This document shows positions 54,543-64,000 of a DNA stretch of 64,000 nt, one piece after another. The position numbers and the translations under genes are program-made. Numbering within the stretch: the stretch's first letter is position 1; every line of letters starts with the position of its first letter. The DNA is taken from contig MU404084.1 in the NCBI GenBank assembly GCA_022695795.1, forward strand, positions 1-64,000, read 5' to 3'. The notes under the pieces are model-generated. The model saw only the letters and a list, made by a program, of their open reading frames with translations. It searched no databases and had not been told where the DNA came from. The DNA is from Biscogniauxia marginata (Eukaryota; Ascomycota; Sordariomycetes; Xylariales; Xylariaceae).

Positions 54543-57177
54543 ATGTCACGCCAGGGGAGCCAGATAACGGATGCCGACCACGAGTCTTCCAACGGTGAGT
54601 CCAAGTCCGACAGCGATATCAAGACGAGCCCCCTCTCCGGCGTCGCAGACCTAAGACAGGCCAGCCGGCGCGGTCTGCAACCTCCCCCCATCATCGCGAG
54701 ATTGACGCCCGAGCAGCGCCTCGAGCTCGAGAAGCGTTTGGTGAAGAAGATTGATATTCGCTTGCTTCCCATGCTTGTTCTCATGTGTTAGTCGACAGCC
54801 CTCCGAAACCCCTTACCCTGCCGTTATCATGAATCCTACTTTTCCTGCACAAAACTGATTGTATTTCCTATTCTGGAGATACAATGCATACCCCCCCTAA
54901 GCTGTGTCGTGGATCTCTGAAACAACATTCGCATGGGAATGAAGACAAGTCGCGTGTAGAGAAAAACAATTTACACGGGGGAATTGCTAACACGGAGATT
55001 CTTTTCACTTAGACATCTTGAATTATATTGACCGGTCAGTTGCCGGGCGCGTTCGTATGCCGCTCGAACCACCCTGACGTAAGAGCAGTAATAATATCGC
55101 GGCGGCGAAGTTGGCTGGGTTGCCCGAAGACCTCCATCTATCTCCGAACTCGAGCGAGTTCCAGGTCAGGATCAGTTGACTTTCTTTTTCTTTTTCCCTT
55201 GAAGCCAATATGTTGACAAAGTATTTTAGACAGCCGTCAGTATCCTATTTGTCGGGTGAGTTACTGAAGAATTTCCCGCGTGTTGAGCTTCGCCGGGTTC
55301 AATTGCTGACTCATGTGGTTATGAAGTTACCTGCTTATGCAGATACCGTCCAATTTATTTTTAAACAAGATAGGGAAACCGGCGCTCTATCTCCCAGGAT
55401 GTGTATGTGCCACCTTGTCTAAACGAGTGTCCATCGTCCTCGAAGCTTAGGAATACCTGATAAACTAACCCATGGTGATAGATGATTGTTTGGGGCGTCA
55501 TTTCGGCGGCAACGGCCGCAGTAACGGTACGAGGGGAGCATCTTGGAATGACTATTCGACTCTAGACTAACGGACGAAAGAACTATGGCGGGCTCATTGC
55601 GGTTAGATTCTTCCTCGGATTTGTCGAAGCAGCTTATTTTGTGAGTTCATCAAAGCTCAACTACTACAATAAATACAAGTTTCTAACTCCCGACCAAGCC
55701 GGGATGTCTCTACTACATTAGTTGCTGGTACACAAGAAAGGAGCTAGGTCTGCGCACGGCGATCTTATACTCAGGGGCGCTGATATCTGGAGCCTTTTCG
55801 GGATTGATATCCGCCGGTATCACGGCGAATATGAACGGCGTGAGGGGAATCGGTGCGTGGCAGTGGTTGTTCATTATAGAGTATGTATTTGAAGAGTTCA
55901 TTTCTCCCCTTTTTTATCCTATCTCGGGAGCTCGAATCTCCTTATCAGGACAATTCAAGAGCATTTACTCCTGAGACGTTTGTTTAGCCCCAGGTTTCAT
56001 TACTAGAAAGGGTAATTTTTACCTCGCCTTTGGAACGAAGATAAGATAGCTTTGAATATTCTAACAGAGTTTCAGAGGTGTTATCACGGTTGCGGTCGCC
56101 TTCGCAGCTTTCTTCATCCTTCCTGATTTCCCTCGGACGACCTCGTGGCTGAGCGAAGAAGAAAAGGCTCTCGCCGCCTGGCGGCTAGAAGAAGATATCG
56201 GCGAGGATGACTGGGTCGACAGTGAGCACCAGACATTGTGGCACGGTGCTAAACTGGCATTTGCTGATGTGAAGACTTATGTCCTGGTAAGAACTTTTAA
56301 GGAGGGCCTACAGCCAACCTGGTAATTCCCGTGCTGATGTTGCTGACTTGGAAGACAGTTGGTTTTACTGTTCGGTATTATCGCAAGCGGTTCCGTCACG
56401 AACTTCTTCCCGGCCGTGGTTAAGACTCTAGGTTACAATAACGTGATTACGCTTCTGCTGACGAGCCCCCCTTACGTGCTCTGTGTTATCGCGACATTCA
56501 TCAATGCTTGGCACGCGGACCGAACCGGAGAGCGATACTGGCACATCAGTGAGTTCATTTTCGAGTTATCTATTGCTTCCTGTTCTGGCTTGTTGTATGA
56601 GTTTTTGCTCCCGAGATATGTTTCACGGGTTAAAAAACAGTAGTCCAATATTGCAATTACTGACTCCTTTTTCTGCAGTGCTTTCACTCGTCGTCGCTCT
56701 AGCAGCCTTTATCCTCGCGGCCGCGACGACAAGTCTCGCCCCTCGATACGTAGCCATGATGCTCATGGTAAGTTTCTAGTTCCCTTTCTCCTTACTTCTC
56801 CCCCTGTCTATATATATCTCTAACACATATAGGTCCCCGGAGTCTACTGTGCGTTCGTGGTCGCACTGGCCTGGATCAGTAACACCCTGCCCCGTCCACC
56901 GGCAAAGCGTGCAGCTGCACTCGCGTTCATCAATGCCGTTTCTAACGCCTCGAGTATATACGCGAGCTACATGTATCAAGACAGCATGGCGCCGCGCTAT
57001 GTTATTGCCATGTCCGTCAACTGCGGCACGACCTTCATGGCCATGGTCGCGGCCACCGTCATGCGGATCATGCTCGTCAGGCTGAACAAGAAGCTCGACC
57101 AGGGCATCTTCGTCGAGGGCGCTATTAACGCTCTCCCGGGAGAGGCTGCGCATCACGGTTTCAGGTTCAAGGTCTGA
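54543..57177 (+). CDS. MFS permease, anion:cation symporter (Dal5-like) family
   Basis: Twelve exons: 54543..54786, 55013..55034, 55089..55164, 55230..55255, 55327..55402, 55482..55526, 55581..55640, 55699..55880, 56076..56286, 56359..56548, 56679..56767 and 56833..57177; 521 residues, all phases close. The cytosolic N-terminus leads to YILNYIDRNNIAAAKLAGL, the signature of the fungal ACS/allantoate permease family. It continues TAVSILFVGYLLMQIPSNLF, LGFVEAAYFPGCLYYISCWY and ELGLRTAILYSGALISGAF. Twelve membrane helices are expected. Members import small organic anions such as allantoate, nicotinate, pantothenate or biotin precursors; the substrate is unknown here. Exons 2 and 4 are 22 and 26 bases. 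Three acceptors are AAG (before 55327, 55581 and 55699). Confidence 0.9.
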
Positions 57178-57804
57178 GGGGATCTAGGATTGGGGTCTTG
57201 GATGCTAGACAATCATGTCAACTGTAGAGATAGATCTCTATTCTGCTGTGCTAATACATAGCGACCTCAACTGATTAGAAATAGGTAAAGACTAAATACT
57301 CATATGTATGTATCGCCGTGGTTCGTCATCGACTTTGCATAGAACTACCAGTTTTCTGCATAGGCGATGGCAGTAGAGCTTGGACCAGTAAATCATGGCT
57401 GCTTAATGCTGTACCTAAGCTACTTGTGGGTTAGTCAGGTAGTCTCCACCTTTTAGCCTTATCTTATCTCATCACGTCCCACCTGTTCAGGCACCTTCCA
57501 CGTTCCTCCCACCCACTTTCGCCCACTCACCTTTGCCCACTCTCACCTTCACCCACTCTCACCTTCATCCACACTCATCACACCAATGTCATCGTAGTGC
57601 CAGGCGCCCGAACTCCATACCAGGAGCTGGCAAAGATGATATTCGATACCTTTAGAGCTGTCAAGTAGCTAGCCAGCCAGCTAACCAAGCCAAGCCCAGC
57701 TCCCCTCGGTCACACGACTCACAACTCCTCCTTTACTACCACCTTCCTTCTTCCCGCTCTCCTACTTGTCTTCTTCACCCCCTCCCGACAGGGCGCGCCA
57801 CCAG
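57178..57804. other. Upstream region of ATG5
   Basis: It contains an imperfect pyrimidine-rich repeat near 57500-57570 built on CCCACTCTCACCTTCA, and a CT-rich leader just before the ATG5 start. No gene. Confidence 0.45.
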
Positions 57805-58921
57805 ATGACCTCCAAGCCTCCGATCCCGCAGACCCTGTGGGATCTGCAGGTCCCGCTGTACATCACGCACGCCGCCGCCCCGAACGCGCCGCCCTTCGTG
57901 ACCGCTGCCCCGCGCTTCGCCTACTTGGCCCTGCTGCTGCCGCGCCTGTCGTCCTACTTCGGCTTGCCGTGCTCGAGCTTCCACCACGAGGACGTGCTGC
58001 TGCGGAACCTGGCCGTCGGCCTGCTTGTCGACCTCTACCAGCCCGCCCGTCTGCCGTGGCGCCTCACCGTCGCCGACGGCTTGAGCTGGGACATTGGCGA
58101 CACGTTCCTGAATAGCGCCAAGGAGGTTAGTTAATTCGTAGTCTGTCCCTAGTATTGATCAACATGGCATGTCTCTTTTTACACAGTGGCCGTCTATGCT
58201 ACTGTATCTTTCCCCATGTGTTTCCGCTGTGCACCTGTATCCTAGCCGAGGGAGGGAAAGGATGACTGACGATGCGGCCGTAAAAAGGCAGATTTTGTGC
58301 GGAATGGAAATGCTCAGCAGATAATGTCACTGTCGAAAGAGAATACTACCGCTCTCTGGAACGCAGTCCAAGACAGTAGGGCCTCTTCCCGCTTCCTCAC
58401 GACCAGCTATCCGATGAGATCCGGGGCTGACAGGGAGGTCCAGACGATTATGCATCCTTCAATAAAGTGAACGCACGCTTACTCAACACGTCTCGTGACC
58501 TGAAGAACATACCCATGCGCGTCTACATACCACAGACATCGGACGATGCAACAGCAGACGCGAATACCCAGGCCGGTTCGTTCAAGGTGGTGCAATCACT
58601 CGTGCAACCGCGCATCAACGAACGTGTGTACACCCCTACTACCAACCCCAACCCCAACCCCCTTTCATGATGTCCTCTCTTTCGGGTACTCAAGTAGGAA
58701 CTAACCATACTTCCCCTCACCTAGGCACGCCGCAAACCCTAGGTGTGGCGCTTCGCGGAATGCTACCGCGCCTGTTCCCTAGCAGTCGGGACCCCGTGCT
58801 TGCGAATGTCATCCTGCACGGCGCTCACGTACCATTCAGCGCCCCCCTCGAAGAGCTCATGAGGGAGGCTGCATATCCGGACGGCTGGCTCTGCCTGGTC
58901 GTAGTGCCTTTAGACGTGTAG
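57805..58921 (+). CDS. ATG5: Autophagy protein ATG5
   Basis: Four exons, 57805..58125, 58288..58375, 58438..58623 and 58725..58921; 263 residues. The frame closes exactly. Conserved ATG5 blocks run in order: IPQTLWDLQVPLYITH, FAYLALLLPRLSSYFG, RNLAVGLLVDLYQP, FLNSAKEADF, RVYIPQT, RTPQTLG, LFPSSRDPVLA, EELMREAAYPDGWLCLVV. Lys106 in SAKEADF is the expected acceptor for ATG12, whose conjugate with ATG5 and ATG16 lipidates ATG8 during autophagosome formation. Intron 1 starts right after the next codon (Glu107). Two acceptors are not YAG: AAG before 58288 and GAG before 58438, each fixed by conservation of the junction. The open frame upstream lacks an ATG, so the start at 57805 (MTSKPPIPQ) is firm. 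Confidence 0.95.
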
Positions 58922-61145
58922 AGCGCGTTACGCATCTGGCCAGGTATTCTCTCCTCGTGCTAAGGGCAGGAGAGGGCAGAAGGATAGGATGTGTCATGGC
59001 TACAGTAGCTACAAAGCTATGACTTTACATAGTATGACCCGAAGAATCTCAGGGGTTGTGGCGGGATTGGGAACAATGAATCGACCTTTGGTTAGTATGG
59101 ATACCTGAAATTTCTGCCATGGGATGGCCCATAGGCACACCTCCTATTCTGGGAAGGGGTCTACGAAGGTCGATGACCGCTCCGATTTCTGTTCTGTACA
59201 GTGAATGACTATCAGATAGATCCCTACCGCCCTCGCCGCCTCCCTTCCCTCCTCCTCCTTTCTAGCCCCTATTCGTGGGATATTGCAGCGCGCATCAAAC
59301 CTAACGCGAGGCGTTCACAAGTGAGAGCGTCCCACGACTACCCGACTACCCGACTGCTTAGATACTTCCAACATCCAGCCCACCCCCCCCACCTCCTCGT
59401 CACCCTTTCTCGTGTCATATTAGCGTATGTACGCGTGACATGGCATGGACACGAAGGAGCATGTGTATGTAGTCAAGGTTTCGATCAATCTCTTGTCGGA
59501 CCGAGCGCTCTCTCTCTCTCTCGTATGGGTGCTGTTTAGTGATATCCCCTTTTTTTCCCTCTCTCTCTCTTGCACAGCAAGTTCTTTTTCTGCTTAGCCT
59601 TCATGCAGCCAAGCGCGCGTTGCCCACCCCCAGTTTAATTAGTCGAGCGGAACCGCATGCACATTTCGTTATTCAATAAATCAAAGAAGATGGAGAGGAG
59701 GAGAGAAGGGAGGGCTGGGGGCAACTTTAACTGGTCTACACAAGGCAATGTTCTGAATATAGTTAGGGGGCGCACTAATGCAGCCCTACTTCTTATTTTG
59801 ATAGACTTACACTCTTCTCTCTCTGCATCTCTATCACCATCTCTATCTCTACTTGTCCCTTTTTGTATAGGTATTTGCTTTTTTTTGTGTGCGTGTATGT
59901 ATGTGACACGGGCATAAGATCTATGTTTGGAAAAGAAAAAGTAGATCTAGATTACTTGATCCTACTAAGTTGCCACCTGCTGAGTACTTTCGTCGTTGTA
60001 TACTATACTATCTCCAGTGACCTTCTTCGTCGAGCCTTTGTACAACGCCGTGCTGCTGCTTGTTTATACTGTTGGGAGACTCTGTATGTCGCTATAGTCA
60101 CATATAGGTACTTACAATAACGGAGCGAGAGGAAAACGTATAATTCATATCCGTAAATTTTGTGGATATATAGAGTAACCTGTTAGGCTCACGCGCGATT
60201 TGCTTTGTTTTATATTGGATAGCAAATACACCCATAAGCTATACAAGCCAAGAGAAAGAGAGAAGCTACAAAACCTCACAATTTATATATATCCCCCCGA
60301 GCTATTACTCGAGGCAATATAAAGGGCTTATATTACTCTCCTGGTGCCATCTTTCCTCAACTCAAGATTTACCTGGTGTAGTTTGAGTTCAAGAGTCTTG
60401 ACCTGTTCGCCCAGCTAGCTACCTATATCGCCAGCTGTGATATAGGCAGGTATGTAGGTGAGGCAAGCAGGGGCGGTCAAAATAAAGCTACACCTTTGCG
60501 CGACTACCCGTATTCCCGAATCTTACCCGCCGATCTACTAAGAATACCTAGTCCGCCGGGTCCCCTTCGTTACATTCTATACCCACTTGGCTGCCGTAGC
60601 CGGACAAATGGAACGGAGAGAAGAGAGAGATGAGATACTGAGAGGGAAAAGGAGATTTGCGGCTTACATACAACTGGTCTGGACGTGATGACTGGAACTG
60701 GACCGGACTTAACTTCCTCTCATCCAGGCCGGCAGAGCAGAGGCAGGCTCGGTAGATCAAGGCCAGGCCGAAGGTATATTAAGCGAACACCACATATGTA
60801 GAGAGAGAGAGAGGTAGGCACAACAAGGGACACAGACATGCAACCTACATTGCATACACATTACATGTATATGCACGTGCGACGACAAGCGAGCTGAAGT
60901 TCCAGAAAAGGGAGCGTGTGATACCGAAAGAAAGGAAAAGAAATAAAATAAAAAAAGGGGGGGGTGGCTAGTATTTTTGTTGTATGCAGCTAAGGGGGGG
61001 GTGATGGTTAGGGAGACATGGGTCATGCGGCGCTTCTAGCGGCTAAATCGGGTAGGCCAAGTGCCTTCTTTTAGACGCTCTGACGTCTTGAGATAAAAAA
61101 AAAATTTAGCTATCTCCGATGTTACATATCTATAACAGCGCCGCC

Positions 61146-61166
61146 TACATACATACATACATACAC
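61146..61166 (+). repeat. (CATA)n microsatellite
   Basis: About five copies of CATA in tandem. Confidence 0.85.
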
Positions 61167-61546
61167 CACATTACCCATATGTGATCTGTATGTATGTACG
61201 TACATTACATATTTCACCTTTACCGACCCAACCCTTCCCTTCCCTCCCCCCCGCCTCTCTCCTCTTATGTACCCTTACCCTTACCGTCAACCGACCCCCC
61301 CCTTTCGCCCTATCCCCATCCTAGGTACCCTATTATTCCACAGAGAAGGTACATATAACCTGCAGAGGGTGGATCTCGTCACACGATCAGCAGCGGAGAA
61401 ATACAGACCTGGAAAGAAAAAGAAAAAAAGGAAGATCATTAAGAAGATAGTGTTGATCAATGTCCTTAAACGTCTGTTTGACATATATATGTGCTATTTA
61501 TATATGTAGGGATTGTCTCGGGATGCGGGAACCTTCCCAAGGTAAA

Positions 61547-61590
61547 TAATCAATCAATCAATCAATCTATCTATCTATCTATCTATCTAC
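61547..61590 (+). repeat. Compound (AATC)n-(TATC)n microsatellite
   Basis: Five copies of AATC run directly into six copies of TATC, as if one tetranucleotide array arose from the other by a single base change. Confidence 0.9.
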
Positions 61591-61704
61591 ACAAATCGCT
61601 TACAAACAACATGTACATCACATATACCAACTAGACAAGTGATTCCACGACCCATTGCGCATACATACCTAAGGTACATACAATCTTTCCCTTTCGACAG
61701 GGGG

Positions 61705-61705
<1 letters not shown>

Positions 61706-61734
<29 letters not shown>
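61706..61734 (+). repeat. (ATT)n microsatellite
   Basis: About nine uninterrupted copies of the trinucleotide, followed by a pyrimidine-rich tract. Confidence 0.9.
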
Positions 61735-61735
<1 letters not shown>

Positions 61736-61917
61736 CCTCTTTCCTCTTTTTTTCTTCTTCTTTCAGCAGCCTTTTTTCCCCATCCTCCGTCATCATCTGA
61801 CCATAATCATGCCATTTCCCATTGGTACCTTGCATTTTAAAATCCCGTCCTTGCTTTTCCGAACTTTATCCCTTTTCCGTCTTTACCTTTTTCCCACGAT
61901 TTATCTTACACTACGCC

Positions 61918-61968
61918 CAGGGGGGAGGGGGGGGAGGGGGGTGGTGTAGGAGATATCTTGCTTATTAA

Positions 61969-61995
<27 letters not shown>
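61918..61995 (+). repeat. G-rich tract followed by (CT)n
   Basis: Four or more runs of G within 25 bases (61918-61945) make a possible G-quadruplex. About 25 bases later a (CT) run of some 13 copies begins. Confidence 0.8.
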
Positions 61996-61999
<4 letters not shown>

Positions 62000-62166
62000 G
62001 ATCAAATCAACCCCCTGACGGACAAGATCATGATATATCTCCACTGAACCCATGTTCGTAAATCCTTCTTTTCCCTGCTTTTACCAATTTCTTTTATAAT
62101 CATGTGATCTTTAAAAAAGTTCCCGCCAACTGCAACGTTGAATTGGATGGATAATACGTTAGTAAG

Positions 62167-62203
62167 GACAGACGGACGGACGGACGGACGGACGGACAGA
62201 CAG
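62167..62203 (+). repeat. (GGAC)n microsatellite
   Basis: About seven copies of a GGAC unit with AGAC variants at both ends. Confidence 0.9.
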
Positions 62204-64000
62204 CGTGATAGAGTAATTATTCGTATATAGGAGAAATCAGGATCATAGGTGCCTGCCTCCCTGGTTAGTTGCATGTATAGATGTGGAGATGGGATTATCT
62301 AGTCTAGGTCTCTATGTTCAAGATGTCATTTTCACCGCCAATTGGTGCTCATCGTGCATATATATCCAAAGAAACTAGAAAGGTTTCAAGGCGGTCAAAT
62401 TGGTAGTAACTCGAAGGTACACGTAGTAGAGAATAAGAAGGTTGGTGGTATGTTTAGTACATAATGTTGAGAGGAAGAGCGAAGGGCATGAATATAGCAG
62501 CCCAAATCCAGATCCGGTTCTAAACATACGGCATTCTATTCTCCCTTTTTACTCTCCCCCTTTGATTCAGGGCCTAAAAAGAAAGGTTTATACATAATAG
62601 GACTTGCTGAGGGAATATATGATATCAATCTTAAGGGTTAATTATCTCTTGGCCGGCCCCGGTCACGCACGAAAAGGATGATATACCATGCATGATACTG
62701 GGGTTTTGTCTTCATCTGCATACATACTTCTAATGCCCGGCCACTACCCATTATCTATACACCTTCGTTGGCTTTCTCCCGATCGAACTGCCCCATCCTC
62801 TTTCTCCACCTCATACTTTAACTCGGGCCCGCTATAGATGGACACCCATACCCTTTTCTTGCACACCGATCATTGGATCCTACAAGAAACAACAGCCAAA
62901 AAACTAACAGCAGGTAATTCCATGACTTGAATCTCACGCAACAAACAAGATAGTATAATTGGTGCATATACAAATCGACGTTCACGCGCGGAGAGGCTTT
63001 GTACTTTGTGGCAGAACCAGTCAATCCTGCCTAATATGACAACTGGAAAAGAAAACAAAAAAAAATGGTATCTCCTCCACTCCCTCCAACGAAGCACCAA
63101 TCATGCAAGGGAAAAACAGACCAGCCGCCCAACCGCAACACCCCGTCGTAACCGGGCGAGACCAAAAATATAATGAATGCTGCCGCACCATGATGCCGAC
63201 CCAATTGTGATTGGGAAATAGATGGGACACGTTATGTAGACATGTCGAGTCAAGGAAATCTTGTGCAATAAAGCGTCTGACGAGAAAGCGACAAAAATCC
63301 AAGGCTTGCGCCAGATTCAAAAAGTGTCTTAGGTTGGTAGGAAACGCTCGCGTAAATGCCGTAAGATGATTTCAACCGCACAGATCGCGTGTCCAAGAAG
63401 AATCACAGCTTTATTAGCCTGTATGTCTGTGTCTTGAAGATCCAAGTGAACCAGATGAATAAAATTGATGGGTGTGTATATATACGATGACATATGTATA
63501 TAGAGCAAAACACGTGGGTGTTCGCGCAGTGAGTATCCTCAGCGTTTCGAGGGATGTGAATGTCTCACGAGATTCGCGAATCGCTGAATTGAACGTCGAT
63601 AGAATATGCTCCAGGATCAAGTGTCATGGAGTGACAAGATGTGAAAATGCATCCAGGTATAACTGCAGATAGCCGAACCATGTTGTTTTGCCAATTTCCT
63701 GAAACGCCGTAGTAGATGCAAAGCCTGATGAAAACGGTGTGGTGATTCCTCCCGTAACTTGACCTTATATATCCCAAATGGAAAATGACGAATTAATTTT
63801 TTGGTGATCCTCTCTGGGACATCCATTCTTATCTTCCGAGGTAGAGCTTTTCGGGGCTTACTCTTATACAAGCCTTGCGAGAGGAAAAGCATCTCTCTGC
63901 CGCAGTGCGGAACAAACGAACCATGTGCATCATCCACTCTAGACTGCACTCACTATTATCTAATCATCCGTGGTGTTTGTCTCCGGCCATTCGTTAGTCA

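Larger units (their letters stand above)
58922..64000. other. Long gene-free region with microsatellites
   Basis: About 5 kb without a supported gene. Many simple repeats cluster at 59.5-62.2 kb: CT runs, CATA, TATC, ATT, GGAC units and G-rich runs. The frames of 60-110 codons toward 63-64 kb show no motif. Long gene-free stretches like this in fungi often flank developmental regulators, so a long leader or promoter of a gene beyond 64000 is one possibility. Confidence 0.45.

Noticed and set aside
51228..58921. Laccase, MFS permease and ATG5 as a biosynthetic gene cluster
   Set aside because: There is no backbone enzyme or pathway regulator, ATG5 is a housekeeping gene, and adjacency alone is not evidence.
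63617..63949. A 110-codon minus-strand frame near the right end
   Set aside because: It shows no recognisable domain or signal and lies in low-complexity surroundings.
1..64000. CRISPR arrays, operons or ribosome binding sites
   Set aside because: The window is fungal nuclear DNA with spliced genes; no spaced direct repeats were seen.

Overview
The window is nuclear DNA from a filamentous ascomycete (Pezizomycotina; the gene set suggests Sordariomycetes, which is an inference). The evidence is short introns with GTRNGT donors and CTAAC/CTGAC-type branch sites, families confined to such fungi (CIA84, DUF3431, But2, HET, FunK1, DUF3176), and AT-rich blocks of the kind left by repeat-induced point mutation (RIP).

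Layout. Positions 1-2120 are a heavily RIP-type AT block, interrupted by a much less mutated solo LTR with a 5-bp target duplication. Positions 2.2-5 kb hold two broken genes, an APH-type phosphotransferase and a DUF3176 remnant. Positions 6.1-16.3 kb are a conserved housekeeping segment: CIA84 (complex I assembly), mitochondrial ribosomal protein bS18m, IMP3 (U3 snoRNP), an ERCC6L2-type SNF2 ATPase and a GNAT acetyltransferase. Positions 16.3-31.3 kb are an accessory, decaying segment. It contains LTR remnants, a Tim17-like gene, a small Cys-rich protein, a second solo LTR with target duplication, a STAND-N-terminal-domain gene, a GH115 relic, a second APH fragment, a minisatellite and a broken FunK1 kinase. 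Positions 32.3-44.4 kb mix intact genes (But2-domain secreted protein, TauD-type dioxygenase, nucleoside-deaminase-like protein, DUF3431 membrane protein) with a HET-ankyrin gene interrupted by stop codons. Positions 44.4-51.2 kb have no gene I can support. Positions 51.2-58.9 kb carry a laccase, a 12-exon MFS permease and ATG5. Positions 58.9-64 kb are gene-free and rich in microsatellites.

Spliced models were built by hand from ORF fragments, splice signals and family conservation. CIA84, IMP3, Tim17, the STAND-type gene, the dioxygenase, the deaminase, the laccase, the MFS permease and ATG5 all close to whole codons. The genes do not form one pathway. The housekeeping genes serve mitochondria, ribosome biogenesis, genome maintenance and autophagy. 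The accessory genes are of the self/non-self recognition, signalling and plant-polymer-degradation kinds that often sit in repeat-rich fungal DNA. I did not find a clearly undescribed multi-gene system. The strongest leads are the nonsense codons explainable by C-to-T change in decayed genes, above all the HET-ankyrin gene, the pair of solo LTRs, the microexon-rich IMP3 gene, and the many AAG/GAG splice acceptors.
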